Notes under the pieces: model-generated
Database searches by the model: none
What the model saw: the letters and a program-made list of their open reading frames with translations, nothing else
What the model was told of the DNA's origin: nothing
Shown here: in pieces, positions 1 to 5,813 of the stretch
Numbering within the stretch: the stretch's first letter is position 1
How the letters are laid out: every line of letters starts with the position of its first letter
Source: JAABYT01 sp041581935
GTDB taxonomy: Bacteria; Pseudomonadota; Gammaproteobacteria; HK1
Reading direction: 5' to 3'
Assembly: GCA_041581935.1 (NCBI GenBank)
Contig: JBFICP010000153.1
Location: 1 to 7,440 of the forward strand
DNA length: 7,440 bases
Position numbers and translations under genes: made by a program

Positions 1-855
1 AGGCGCCTCGATGTGAGGCGTGTCGCGGGCGACATCACCGATAGGGCGGCGCTGGAATTCGCGATGGAAGAGCGCGTGGACGCGGTCTTTCACGTCGCGT
101 CGAATACCAATGTGTGGTCTCGAAACAACGAAATGCAGACCCGAGCGAACGTCGACGGTACGCGCAACATGCTGGACGTGGCTCTCGCCAAAGGCGCGAA
201 ACGTTTCGTGTATACCTCGTCGAGCACGGTCTTCGGCCTCGTTGATGGCCCGTTCGACGAGGACTCACCGCTCATCGGGCGCGACTCGTGGATCAACTAC
301 ATACGAACCAAAACCCTCGCCGACGATCTGGTGCGCGAGGCCGGCTCGGCGGAGCTCGGCACCGTTGTCCTGCGTCCCGCTCACATCATGGGCAAGTACG
401 ACTGCGGCAACTGGGCCACCATGATCAGGCTGGTGGCACGGGGAAAGATGTCGGCCGTTCCCTCCGGCTCGGGATGCTTCTGCAACGGGCGCGAAGTTGC
501 CAGGGCGCATATTCGGGCTGCCGAGAAAGACGGCCGTTGCCGGGTGTACGTGCTCGGCGGTCCCCGCGCGACGCTGGCCGAGCTCGTACGCGTTATCGGT
601 GAGATCACCGGAAGGAAGGTTCCGCGCAGGACGACTCCGGACTTCATACTGCGCGGGGCGGCGCGGGTGCTCGTGCCGATTTCCGCGCTTACGGGAAAGG
701 ATCCCCTCGCAACCCCCGAAGGTATCGCCATAGCCCTTCACGACCTTCGCGTCGACGACAGCAAGGCCCGGAACGAGCTCGGGTATACGCACGTGTCGCT
801 CGAGGACACGGTGCGCGAGAGCTACGCGTTTCTGCGCGACGAATCACTGCTTTAG
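1..855 (+). CDS. NAD-dependent epimerase/dehydratase (extended SDR), 5'-truncated by window edge
   Basis: The reading frame is open from base 1 to a TAG at 853-855, giving 284 visible residues. The N-terminal Rossmann glycine motif and roughly the first 60 residues lie outside the window. A GTG at position 13 is internal, not the start, because the in-frame upstream residues RRLDVR lead smoothly into the family's 'GDITD' strand. Visible extended-SDR landmarks in order are the 'VFHVAS' strand, 'NVDGTRN', the active-site region 'VYTSSSTVFG', and the YxxxK motif as YIRTK (Tyr codon 298-300, Lys codon 310-312), followed by 'VVLRPAHIMG' and a C-terminal substrate domain. The family uses NAD(P) to epimerise, dehydrate or reduce sugars, flavonoid-like compounds or sterols. 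The 'FHVAS' style is closer to the dihydroflavonol-reductase/3-beta-HSD-like branch than to GalE, but the substrate cannot be named. It ends 101 bases before the convergent cupin gene. Confidence 0.88.
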   Translation, partial: RRLDVRRVAGDITDRAALEFAMEERVDAVFHVASNTNVWSRNNEMQTRANVDGTRNMLDVALAKGAKRFVYTSSSTVFGLVDGPFDEDSPLIGRDSWINYIRTKTLADDLVREAGSAELGTVVLRPAHIMGKYDCGNWATMIRLVARGKMSAVPSGSGCFCNGREVARAHIRAAEKDGRCRVYVLGGPRATLAELVRVIGEITGRKVPRRTTPDFILRGAARVLVPISALTGKDPLATPEGIAIALHDLRVDDSKARNELGYTHVSLEDTVRESYAFLRDESLL

Positions 856-877
856 GTGCATGCCAGAAAGCAGAAGC

Positions 878-921
878 AGGGGACGCACTCATTTTCACCG
901 AAGAAAACAAGTGTGTTCCCT
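878..921. repeat. REP-like imperfect palindrome in convergent gap
   Basis: The left arm 878-896 (A then GGGGACGCACTCATTTTC) and the right arm 903-921 form a 19-bp hairpin around the 6-base loop ACCGAA. There are two mismatches (C-A and A-C) and two positions that pair only as G-U in RNA. The core GGGGACGCACTCATTTTC resembles, from memory, dispersed palindromes found near REP-associated tyrosine transposases in proteobacteria. No transposase is in this window. All four differences between the arms are transitions, which suggests an old, drifting copy. It lies between two convergent genes and might also stop transcription, but no T-run follows either arm, so a classical intrinsic terminator is not supported. 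Confidence 0.6.
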
Positions 922-956
922 TGTCTGGAGTGACGCGATCCCCCTATGGATTCGGG

Positions 957-1370
957 TTACTCGGCGGTGTCCGTCGTGGTTTCGGTCGATTCTTCCGCGT
1001 GGGTTTCGAAATCACCGGGCGCGACGATTTCGAGAACCTCGAAATCCGCCGAGTGCTCGATTTCTCGGTGGCGGATATTCGCGGGTTGGAGCACGCAGTC
1101 GCCCTTGCGCACGACATGGATGCCCTGTCCCTCGTACTCGAACCTGGCCCAGCCGTTGAGCACGTAGACCATTTGAAAAGTGCAGTCGTGCCGGTGCCAC
1201 TGTCCGGTCGCGTTGTGGCCCTCGAGGGCGCGGATCACGTGGGCGATGTAGGCACCGCGGGTCGCATCCTTGATACCGAGATCCCGGTACTCGAAGTACG
1301 AGCGCAGCCCCTGGGTGCGAAACTCCGCGTCGGCTGCCTCCTGATGTAAGAATTTCTGCTGCTTGGCCAT
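957..1370 (-). CDS. Cupin domain-containing protein
   Basis: This encodes 137 residues. The start ATG (1368-1370 on the complement) is chosen over an in-frame TTG at 1376 because GGGAGA (1378-1383, complement) sits 6-7 bases upstream of the ATG. The protein is a single small beta-barrel. Cupin motif 1 contains His59-Arg-His61 and then Gln66, where most cupins have Glu. Motif 2 runs 'GDCVLQPANIRH' with His101. A divalent metal site of His59, His61, His101 and possibly Gln66 is therefore plausible. The N-terminal 'FRTQGLRSYFEYRDLGI' stretch is, from memory, typical of a proteobacterial cupin family of unknown activity. The tail after residue 120 is rich in Glu and Thr and is probably disordered. 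It is divergent from the monooxygenase gene and shares its control region, so it may serve the same pathway as a binding protein, isomerase or dioxygenase-like enzyme. Confidence 0.85.
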   Translation of the reverse strand: MAKQQKFLHQEAADAEFRTQGLRSYFEYRDLGIKDATRGAYIAHVIRALEGHNATGQWHRHDCTFQMVYVLNGWARFEYEGQGIHVVRKGDCVLQPANIRHREIEHSADFEVLEIVAPGDFETHAEESTETTTDTAE

Positions 1371-1462
1371 GGGCAATCTCCCGGTGACGGTCGACGCCCA
1401 TCATAAGGCAAAGCGCAATCCGCCTCGATAGGCAAGTGTCCAGGCCGCGGAGTCGAGAAACC

Positions 1463-1477
1463 TGCCCGTCTCGGGCA
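1463..1477. promoter_or_regulatory. Perfect dyad TGCCCG-TCT-CGGGCA, candidate operator
   Basis: This is a perfect 6-bp inverted repeat with a 3-base centre, placed near the middle of the divergent gap. Its size and position would suit binding by a dimeric repressor or activator controlling both directions. A GC-rich dyad of this size can also occur by chance in DNA of this composition, and no cognate regulator is visible here. Confidence 0.3.
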
Positions 1478-1504
1478 TGATCGCCGGGGTGCTTCGCCAT
1501 GCGG

Positions 1505-1522
1505 CCCCGCGCTGTGGCGGGG
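1505..1522 (+). other. GC hairpin in the leader of the LLM gene
   Basis: CCCCGC (1505-1510) and GCGGGG (1517-1522) can pair around a 6-base loop. It lies 36 bases before the chosen ATG at 1559 and about 20 bases before the probable ribosome-binding sequence AAGGGGG (about 1543-1549). If transcribed it would form a stable leader stem, but no T-run or alternative antiterminator stem was recognised, so no attenuator is claimed. Confidence 0.25.
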
Positions 1523-1558
1523 ATCGACGCAGGGAGTACACCAAGGGGGTCCCGAGCG

Positions 1559-2596
1559 ATGGAGTTCAATCATTTCCTGTCGAGCTATTATCCGAATCCG
1601 CGCTACGGCGGCGCGCGTCTTTACGCGGACATGCTCGAGCAGGCGCGTGCCGCCGATGCGCTCGGCTACGCCTCGGTGTCGATTCCCGAGCACCATTTGA
1701 TCAATATTTTGCTCACCCCGGCCCCCCTGCAGATGGCGGTACGCGTCGCGTGCGAGACGCAGCGCGTGCAGATTGTCACGGCGGTGGCGGTGCTGCCGCT
1801 GCACGACATGCGCGTATTTGCCGGCGAGGTGGCGATGGCCGACATCCTGTGCGCGGGGCGCCTGGTGCTCGGTGTCGGGCGCGGTGCGTTCAGCTACGAG
1901 ATGGGACGCATGGGCGTGCCGCTCGAATCCAGCCGCGAAAAATTCGAAGAATCGCTGGCCGTGCTGACGGCGCTGCTCACCAAAGAGGAGGTGAGCTGGG
2001 ACGGCAAATACTATCGGTTCGATCCGATCACTATCATGCCGCGCCCGCTCACCCAGCCGATGCCGCACATGATGATCGCAGTCATGAATCCGGATGGTAT
2101 CTATGCCTGTGCCAAGCGTGGTCTGCACGTGCAGACCACGCCCCTGCAGGGAACTAACGCTTATATGCTCGAGCAGACCGACGCGTTTCGTCGCGGCAAG
2201 GCGGAGCGCGGGGAAGCCGGCAAGCACCAGCAGCTCAGCCTGCTGCGCGTCGGCTGGCCCGCCCGCAACGAGCGGGACCGCCGGGCAAAGCTCGAGCTCG
2301 CAAACGGTTACTACGAGCGCTTCGACAACGTCTTCAGCGGACCGGGCGAGGTCAGCCATGGGGCGATCACGCCCCTGCCCGCGAGCCGTAGCATCGACGA
2401 GCTGGCGGAGAATACGCTGGTTTGCACGCGCGAGGAGATGATCGAGCGTCTCGCAACGTATGCCGAGGCCGGCGTCGACGAGGTGGCGCTCAACTTCAAC
2501 ATCGGTGTCGGGCAGGAGGAGACGCTCGATGCGATGCGCCGCTTTGCCGAGGACATCATGCCGCACTTTTCCAAGTTGAAGCGCTGCGCAGCGTAA
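1559..2596 (+). CDS. LLM-class flavin-dependent monooxygenase (bacterial luciferase-like)
   Basis: This encodes 345 residues, normal for a luciferase-like TIM-barrel enzyme. I chose the ATG at 1559. The frame is open to an earlier ATG at 1499, but those 20 extra residues are Arg/Gly/Ala-rich and unlike the family, and AAGGGGG lies about 10 bases before 1559. Landmarks are an early 'EQARAADALGY' helix, 'PEHH' (residues 43-46), 'AVAVLPLHD' (about 75-83), the typical 'DILCAGRLVLGVGRG' flavin/phosphate region (about 95-109), and 'WDGKYYRFDPITIMPRP'. Such enzymes use reduced FMN (sometimes F420) and O2 to oxygenate aldehydes, sulfonates, ring nitrogens or ketones. No flavin reductase gene is visible, so reduced flavin would have to come from elsewhere. 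It is the first gene of the plus-strand run and ends 11 bases before the hydrolase start. It does not look like RutA or SsuD, and the substrate is unknown. Confidence 0.9.
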   Translation: MEFNHFLSSYYPNPRYGGARLYADMLEQARAADALGYASVSIPEHHLINILLTPAPLQMAVRVACETQRVQIVTAVAVLPLHDMRVFAGEVAMADILCAGRLVLGVGRGAFSYEMGRMGVPLESSREKFEESLAVLTALLTKEEVSWDGKYYRFDPITIMPRPLTQPMPHMMIAVMNPDGIYACAKRGLHVQTTPLQGTNAYMLEQTDAFRRGKAERGEAGKHQQLSLLRVGWPARNERDRRAKLELANGYYERFDNVFSGPGEVSHGAITPLPASRSIDELAENTLVCTREEMIERLATYAEAGVDEVALNFNIGVGQEETLDAMRRFAEDIMPHFSKLKRCAA

Positions 2597-2607
2597 GGCG
2601 CCAAAAC

Positions 2608-3414
2608 GTGGGTGAAATCATCGAATGCGAATACAGCGTGCGCGGCGAGGGACCGCCACTGTTCCTGATTCACGGAATCGGTGCTGCCAGAGACGCCTGG
2701 CGCTTCGTGGTCCCGCGTCTCGAGTCCACCTTCACCTGCATCACCTACGATTTGCGCGGCCATGGCGAGTCTCCGCTGCCGTCCGAGGGTGAAGGCGAAT
2801 TCGGGCTCGACGATCTGGTGGCGGATTTGGAGGCGCTGCGCGTGCGGCTCGGCATCGACAAGGCCCACTTCGCGGGGCATTCCCTGGGCGGCATGATCGC
2901 GCCGGCCTACGCGCGCAAGCACCCCGATCGGGTGGCAACGCTGGGCTTGCTGTCGACCGCGGCCGGTCGTGGCCAAGCCGATCGCGCCAAGCTCGAGGCG
3001 GTGGAGGCCGCGCTGGTGGAAACGGGCATCGCCGAGGCGCTGCCGACTTTCATTGATCGCTGGTTCACCGATGGCTTTATCGAGGAGCACCGCGATCTCG
3101 TCGATCGTCGCCTGAAGCAGGTGACGGACACCGACGCCACCGTGTTCATGAACGTGTTCCGCATCTATGCGCGCACCGAGATGGGCCCGTGGCTCGAGGA
3201 GGTCAAGGCCCCGTCGCTGGTGCTCACCGGCGAGCTCGACGGCGGCTGCAATCCGCGCTTGAATGGGTTCATCGCCGATGCGTTGCCGGACTCGGAGCTT
3301 GTGATCCTCGAAGGCTACAAGCACGCTATCCTGATCGAGGCACCCGGGCAGATCGCCGATCATCTGTGCCGCTTCATCGGCGGCCGAAGCCGCGTTGCCC
3401 AGCCGCTCGCTTAA
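2608..3414 (+). CDS. Alpha/beta hydrolase fold protein
   Basis: This encodes 268 residues with a GTG start at 2608. The frame is open much further upstream inside the monooxygenase gene, but that part is an out-of-frame shadow. The family-like sequence begins at 'GEIIECEYSVRGEG', and AAGGCG (2595-2600) sits 7 bases before the GTG. The oxyanion-hole strand is 'LFLIHGIG' (residues 18-25), 'YDLRGHGES' spans 47-55, and the nucleophile elbow GHSLGG gives Ser92. The acid is Asp211 in 'GELDGGCNP' and the base His239 in 'GYKHAILIEAP', so the triad is complete. A cap region lies at about 120-195. Relatives include RutD, 3-oxoadipate enol-lactonase and C-C or ester hydrolases. With only 11 bases after the monooxygenase stop it is almost certainly co-transcribed and probably acts on that enzyme's oxidised product, for example by opening a lactone or ester. 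The specific reaction is inference. Confidence 0.92.
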   Translation: MGEIIECEYSVRGEGPPLFLIHGIGAARDAWRFVVPRLESTFTCITYDLRGHGESPLPSEGEGEFGLDDLVADLEALRVRLGIDKAHFAGHSLGGMIAPAYARKHPDRVATLGLLSTAAGRGQADRAKLEAVEAALVETGIAEALPTFIDRWFTDGFIEEHRDLVDRRLKQVTDTDATVFMNVFRIYARTEMGPWLEEVKAPSLVLTGELDGGCNPRLNGFIADALPDSELVILEGYKHAILIEAPGQIADHLCRFIGGRSRVAQPLA

Positions 3415-3565
3415 TCGCCCTCAATTGAGCGTATCGTCGACGCGCCGCTCGGATGGTGACCGGGGGGCGAATCTTCGGCTCGCGGCTGGAGATGCCTGTT
3501 GTACTCGGCTAATGTGCGAATGCATGGCCTGTGACACGCGCGTCGAGCATCGAGAGTGGTGACGC

Positions 3566-4219
3566 ATGAAGGGACTGGAGGAGCTTTTCGAGAAAAATCA
3601 TGCCTGGGCGAGGGAGACCGAGCGCGCGGACCCCGGATTTTTCGCGCGCCTCTCTGACCTGCAGGCTCCCGAGTATCTTTGGATCGGTTGCGCGGACAGC
3701 CGGGTTCCCGCCACGACAATCGTCGACCTACCCCCGGGCGCGATCTTCGTTCACCGCAATATCGCCAATATCGTGGCCCACGCCGATATCAACTGCTTGT
3801 CGGTGCTGCAGTTCGCCGTGGAGATCCTCAAAGTGAAGCACATTATCGTCTGTGGTCACTACGGCTGCGGCGGTGTCGCCGCCGCAATGACGACGCGCGA
3901 GTACGGGCTCATCGACAACTGGCTTCGCAACATCAAGGACGTGAGCATTCGCCACCAGGGAGAGCTCGACGCCATCGAAGATCCCGCGGCCCGCGCGGAG
4001 CGCTTGTGCGAGCTCAATGTCGTTACCCAGGCCACCAATGCAGCCACCACCACCATCGTGCAGAACGCTTGGCGCCGCGGCCAGTCTCTGGTCGTTCACG
4101 GCGTGGTTTATTCGCTCAAGAACGGGATATTGAAAGATCTCGGCATCCACATCTCGTCGATCGATGAGCTGCCACCGGTGTACCGACTGCAGGCGAATGA
4201 AGGACACGAGCGACCATGA
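3566..4219 (+). CDS. can: Beta-class carbonic anhydrase
   Basis: This encodes 217 residues, the usual length for the family. The ATG at 3566 is fixed by an in-frame TGA at 3560-3562; the ribosome-binding sequence is weak (GAGAG at 3552-3556). Zinc ligands and the catalytic dyad are all present: Cys42, Asp44 and Arg46 in 'GCADSRVP', then His98 and Cys101 in 'CGHYGCGG'. Trp39, Arg64 and Tyr182 correspond to the Trp/Arg/Tyr set that forms the inhibitory bicarbonate site in type II enzymes such as those of E. coli and Haemophilus, so allosteric behaviour is likely. It interconverts CO2 and bicarbonate in the cytoplasm. A 151-base gap separates it from the hydrolase, so it may have its own promoter, though none was recognised. 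Its stop overlaps the next gene by 4 bases (ATGA). The symbol is by family resemblance; the gene may be an operon-specific paralogue rather than the housekeeping copy. Confidence 0.95.
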   Translation: MKGLEELFEKNHAWARETERADPGFFARLSDLQAPEYLWIGCADSRVPATTIVDLPPGAIFVHRNIANIVAHADINCLSVLQFAVEILKVKHIIVCGHYGCGGVAAAMTTREYGLIDNWLRNIKDVSIRHQGELDAIEDPAARAERLCELNVVTQATNAATTTIVQNAWRRGQSLVVHGVVYSLKNGILKDLGIHISSIDELPPVYRLQANEGHERP

Positions 4220-4968
4220 ACGACGAACTGAAGGGAAAAGTTGCAATCGTCACGGGATCCGCGCGCAACATCGGGCGCGCTATCGCGCATGCGCTGGCCG
4301 ATCGGGGCGCATCGGTCGTGGTTCACGGCCAGCAGGACCGTGCGGCGGCGGCGTCCGTGCGCGACGAGATCGCGGCCAAGGGGGTGCATGCCATGGTTCA
4401 TATCGCCGATCTGGTCGAGGAACAGGCGTGTCAGAGCCTTGTCGACACGACCCTGTCCGAATTGGGACGCCTCGATATCCTGGTATGCAACGCGGCCATC
4501 CGGCGTCAAAGGCCGTTCCTGGAGACCAGCTTTGCCGAATGGCGTGAGGTGATGGCGGTGGATCTCGACAGCGTATTCCTCACGACACGTGCGGCAGCGC
4601 CCCACATCGTGACCGCCGGCGGCGGCAGCATCGTCTGTCTCGGCGGCACGCCGTCGCACATGGGCACCCGGGGCCGATCCCACGTGTGTGCGGCAAAGAT
4701 GGGTGTCGTGGGGCTCTCCCGGGTGCTCGCCAACGAGCTCGGTGAACACGGAATCAACGTCAACGTCGTGGCACCCGGCCACGTCGATACCACCCGTGGC
4801 AAGTCGGCGGGGCAGGTATCCGCAGTAACGGCAGAGCGTCCGATGACGAGAAAGGCACTCCCCGGCGAAATCGCCGCCATGGTTTGCCATCTGTGTCTGC
4901 CGGCGGGGCGTTACATCACCGGGCAAACCATTCACGTCAACGGCGGCATGCTCTTCTCGGGAGCATGA
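4216..4968 (+). CDS. SDR-family protein with replaced catalytic residues
   Basis: This encodes 250 residues, a normal classical-SDR length, starting at an ATG that overlaps the carbonic anhydrase stop (ATGA), which suggests translational coupling. The Rossmann motif TGSARNIG (13-20) and the CNAA motif (91-94, usually NNAG) are present, as are 'INVNVVAPGHVDTTRG' and the C-terminal 'YITGQTIHVNGGM'. The catalytic tetrad is not canonical. The Asn in the usual 'N-L-x-S-V-F' is Asp116, the Ser is Gly144 (in 'CLGGTPSH'), and the Tyr of YxxxK is Val157 (in 'RSHVCAAK'); only Lys161 remains. Beta-strand 2 ends 'VVVHGQ' without an acidic residue, which fits NADP(H) rather than NAD(H). The gene is uninterrupted with normal codon use, so it appears to be selected. 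From memory, related SDRs with 'RxHVxxAK' exist, so this may be a subfamily with different chemistry (perhaps using His156 or Arg154) or a non-catalytic binder. It is annotated by fold only. Confidence 0.85.
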   Translation: MNDELKGKVAIVTGSARNIGRAIAHALADRGASVVVHGQQDRAAAASVRDEIAAKGVHAMVHIADLVEEQACQSLVDTTLSELGRLDILVCNAAIRRQRPFLETSFAEWREVMAVDLDSVFLTTRAAAPHIVTAGGGSIVCLGGTPSHMGTRGRSHVCAAKMGVVGLSRVLANELGEHGINVNVVAPGHVDTTRGKSAGQVSAVTAERPMTRKALPGEIAAMVCHLCLPAGRYITGQTIHVNGGMLFSGA

Positions 4969-5075
4969 ATGCGCCGGTAAGAATGCTCAGCGCAGCCCGC
5001 ACGGAAGCCGAGCTGGACTGGGTACGATTTCGGTAATACGGTAACGCCCTCGGACTCGAACAGGATACGCTCCCC

Positions 5076-5804
5076 ATGCTCGAACAAGCACGCGCCGAAC
5101 TCGCACCTACCGGCGTTCTCCGCGCTGGAATCAACATGTCCAACTTCCTGCTGGTTACCGGAAAGACCCCCGAGGGTGACCCGGACGGTGTGTCCCCGGA
5201 CATGGCCCGCACGCTGGCCGAACGCCTTGGTGTTCCGGTCGAATTCGTGCTTTTCAAGACTCCGGGCGAGCTCGCGGATGCCGCCGTCGAAGACGTATGG
5301 GACATCGGCAACATAGGCGCGGAGCCCGAGCGCGCAAAACACATCGCGTTCACGCCGGCCTACGTTGAAATCGAGGCGACGTATCTGGTGCCGGCGGGCT
5401 CGCCGATCAAAAGCGTCGACGAGGTGGATCGGAACGGTGTTCGAATCGCCGTGTCCGCACGCAGCGCCTACGAGCTGTGGCTGAGCGACAATATCGAGCA
5501 CGCGGAGCTCGTAATGGCCCGGGGTATCGACGCCTCGTTCGAAACCTTCGTCGAGCAGAAGCTCGAGGCTCTGGCGGGCCTGCGACCGCGACTTGTCGAC
5601 GAGGTGAAGAAGCTTCCTGGCGCCCGCGTGCTGGACGGTAAGTTCACCGCCGTGCAGCAAGCCATCGGTACCAAGCCCGACCGCAAAGTCGGCGCGGCAT
5701 TTCTTCGCGACTTCGTCGAGGAGGTGAAAGCGAGCGGCTTCGTAGCCGCGCTCATCGAGAAGCACGGCGTGACGGGCCGGCTTACGGTGGCGCCGCCTGC
5801 CTGA
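5076..5804 (+). CDS. Substrate-binding-fold protein without signal peptide (SBP_bac_3-like)
   Basis: This encodes 242 residues. The ATG at 5076 follows AGGA (5062-5065) by 10 bases. An in-frame TAA at 5034-5036 and the absence of ATG, GTG or TTG codons between them rule out a longer N-terminus, so there is no signal peptide or lipobox. The protein opens directly in the mature-domain sequence 'LAPTGVLRAGINMSN'. The bilobal pattern of amino-acid-type binding proteins follows: 'DGVSPDMARTLAERLGVPVEFV' (37-58), 'WDIGNIGAEPERAKHIAFT' (75-93) with Tyr96, 'YLVPAGSP' at the hinge, and 'VRIAVSARSAYELWL' opening lobe 2. Family members normally deliver polar solutes or amino acids to ABC permeases in the periplasm. 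Here no permease or ATPase is adjacent and export is not predicted, so it may act in the cytoplasm as an enzyme-like or ligand-binding protein. From memory, similar leaderless proteins are often annotated as ABC transporter components. It follows the SDR after 107 bases in the same direction. Confidence 0.85.
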   Translation: MLEQARAELAPTGVLRAGINMSNFLLVTGKTPEGDPDGVSPDMARTLAERLGVPVEFVLFKTPGELADAAVEDVWDIGNIGAEPERAKHIAFTPAYVEIEATYLVPAGSPIKSVDEVDRNGVRIAVSARSAYELWLSDNIEHAELVMARGIDASFETFVEQKLEALAGLRPRLVDEVKKLPGARVLDGKFTAVQQAIGTKPDRKVGAAFLRDFVEEVKASGFVAALIEKHGVTGRLTVAPPA

Positions 5805-5813
5805 GGTTGGCGC

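Larger units (their letters stand above)
1371..1558. promoter_or_regulatory. Divergent intergenic control region (cupin / LLM monooxygenase)
   Basis: These 188 bases separate two divergent gene starts and so should carry promoters for both. On the minus strand a TATGAT (complement of 1400-1405) lies about 30 bases before the cupin ATG and is a reasonable -10 box, but no good -35 hexamer is found 16-18 bases from it. No convincing sigma-70 pair was found on the plus strand. The region also holds the dyad at 1463-1477 and the hairpin at 1505-1522, listed separately. No regulator gene is adjacent. Confidence 0.45.

Noticed and set aside
1499..1558. A 20-residue N-terminal extension of the monooxygenase
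   Set aside because: The extension does not resemble the family N-terminus and overlaps a GC hairpin; the ATG at 1559 has a better-placed ribosome-binding sequence.
1235..2566. A 443-codon antisense open frame across the monooxygenase gene and part of the cupin gene
   Set aside because: Its translation is rich in Arg, His and Ala with no family motif, and it runs opposite to clear LLM and cupin genes. It is a by-product of GC-rich codon use.
2311..3363. A 350-codon antisense open frame over the hydrolase gene
   Set aside because: The plus strand encodes a complete alpha/beta hydrolase with a full catalytic triad; the antisense translation has no recognisable domain.
3420..3429. Perfect palindrome CTCAATTGAG after the hydrolase stop
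   Set aside because: It is only 10 bp, has no loop for a hairpin, no T-run and no second copy; no function can be argued.
1630..5096. The shared peptide MLEQAR in the monooxygenase (from 1630) and at the binding-protein start (5076)
   Set aside because: The similarity ends after seven or eight codons and the two proteins have unrelated folds, so it is taken as coincidence.
4108..5765. Long antisense frames (4108-4935 and 4932-5765) opposite the SDR and binding-protein genes
   Set aside because: They mirror the codon periodicity of the real genes and show no domain signature.
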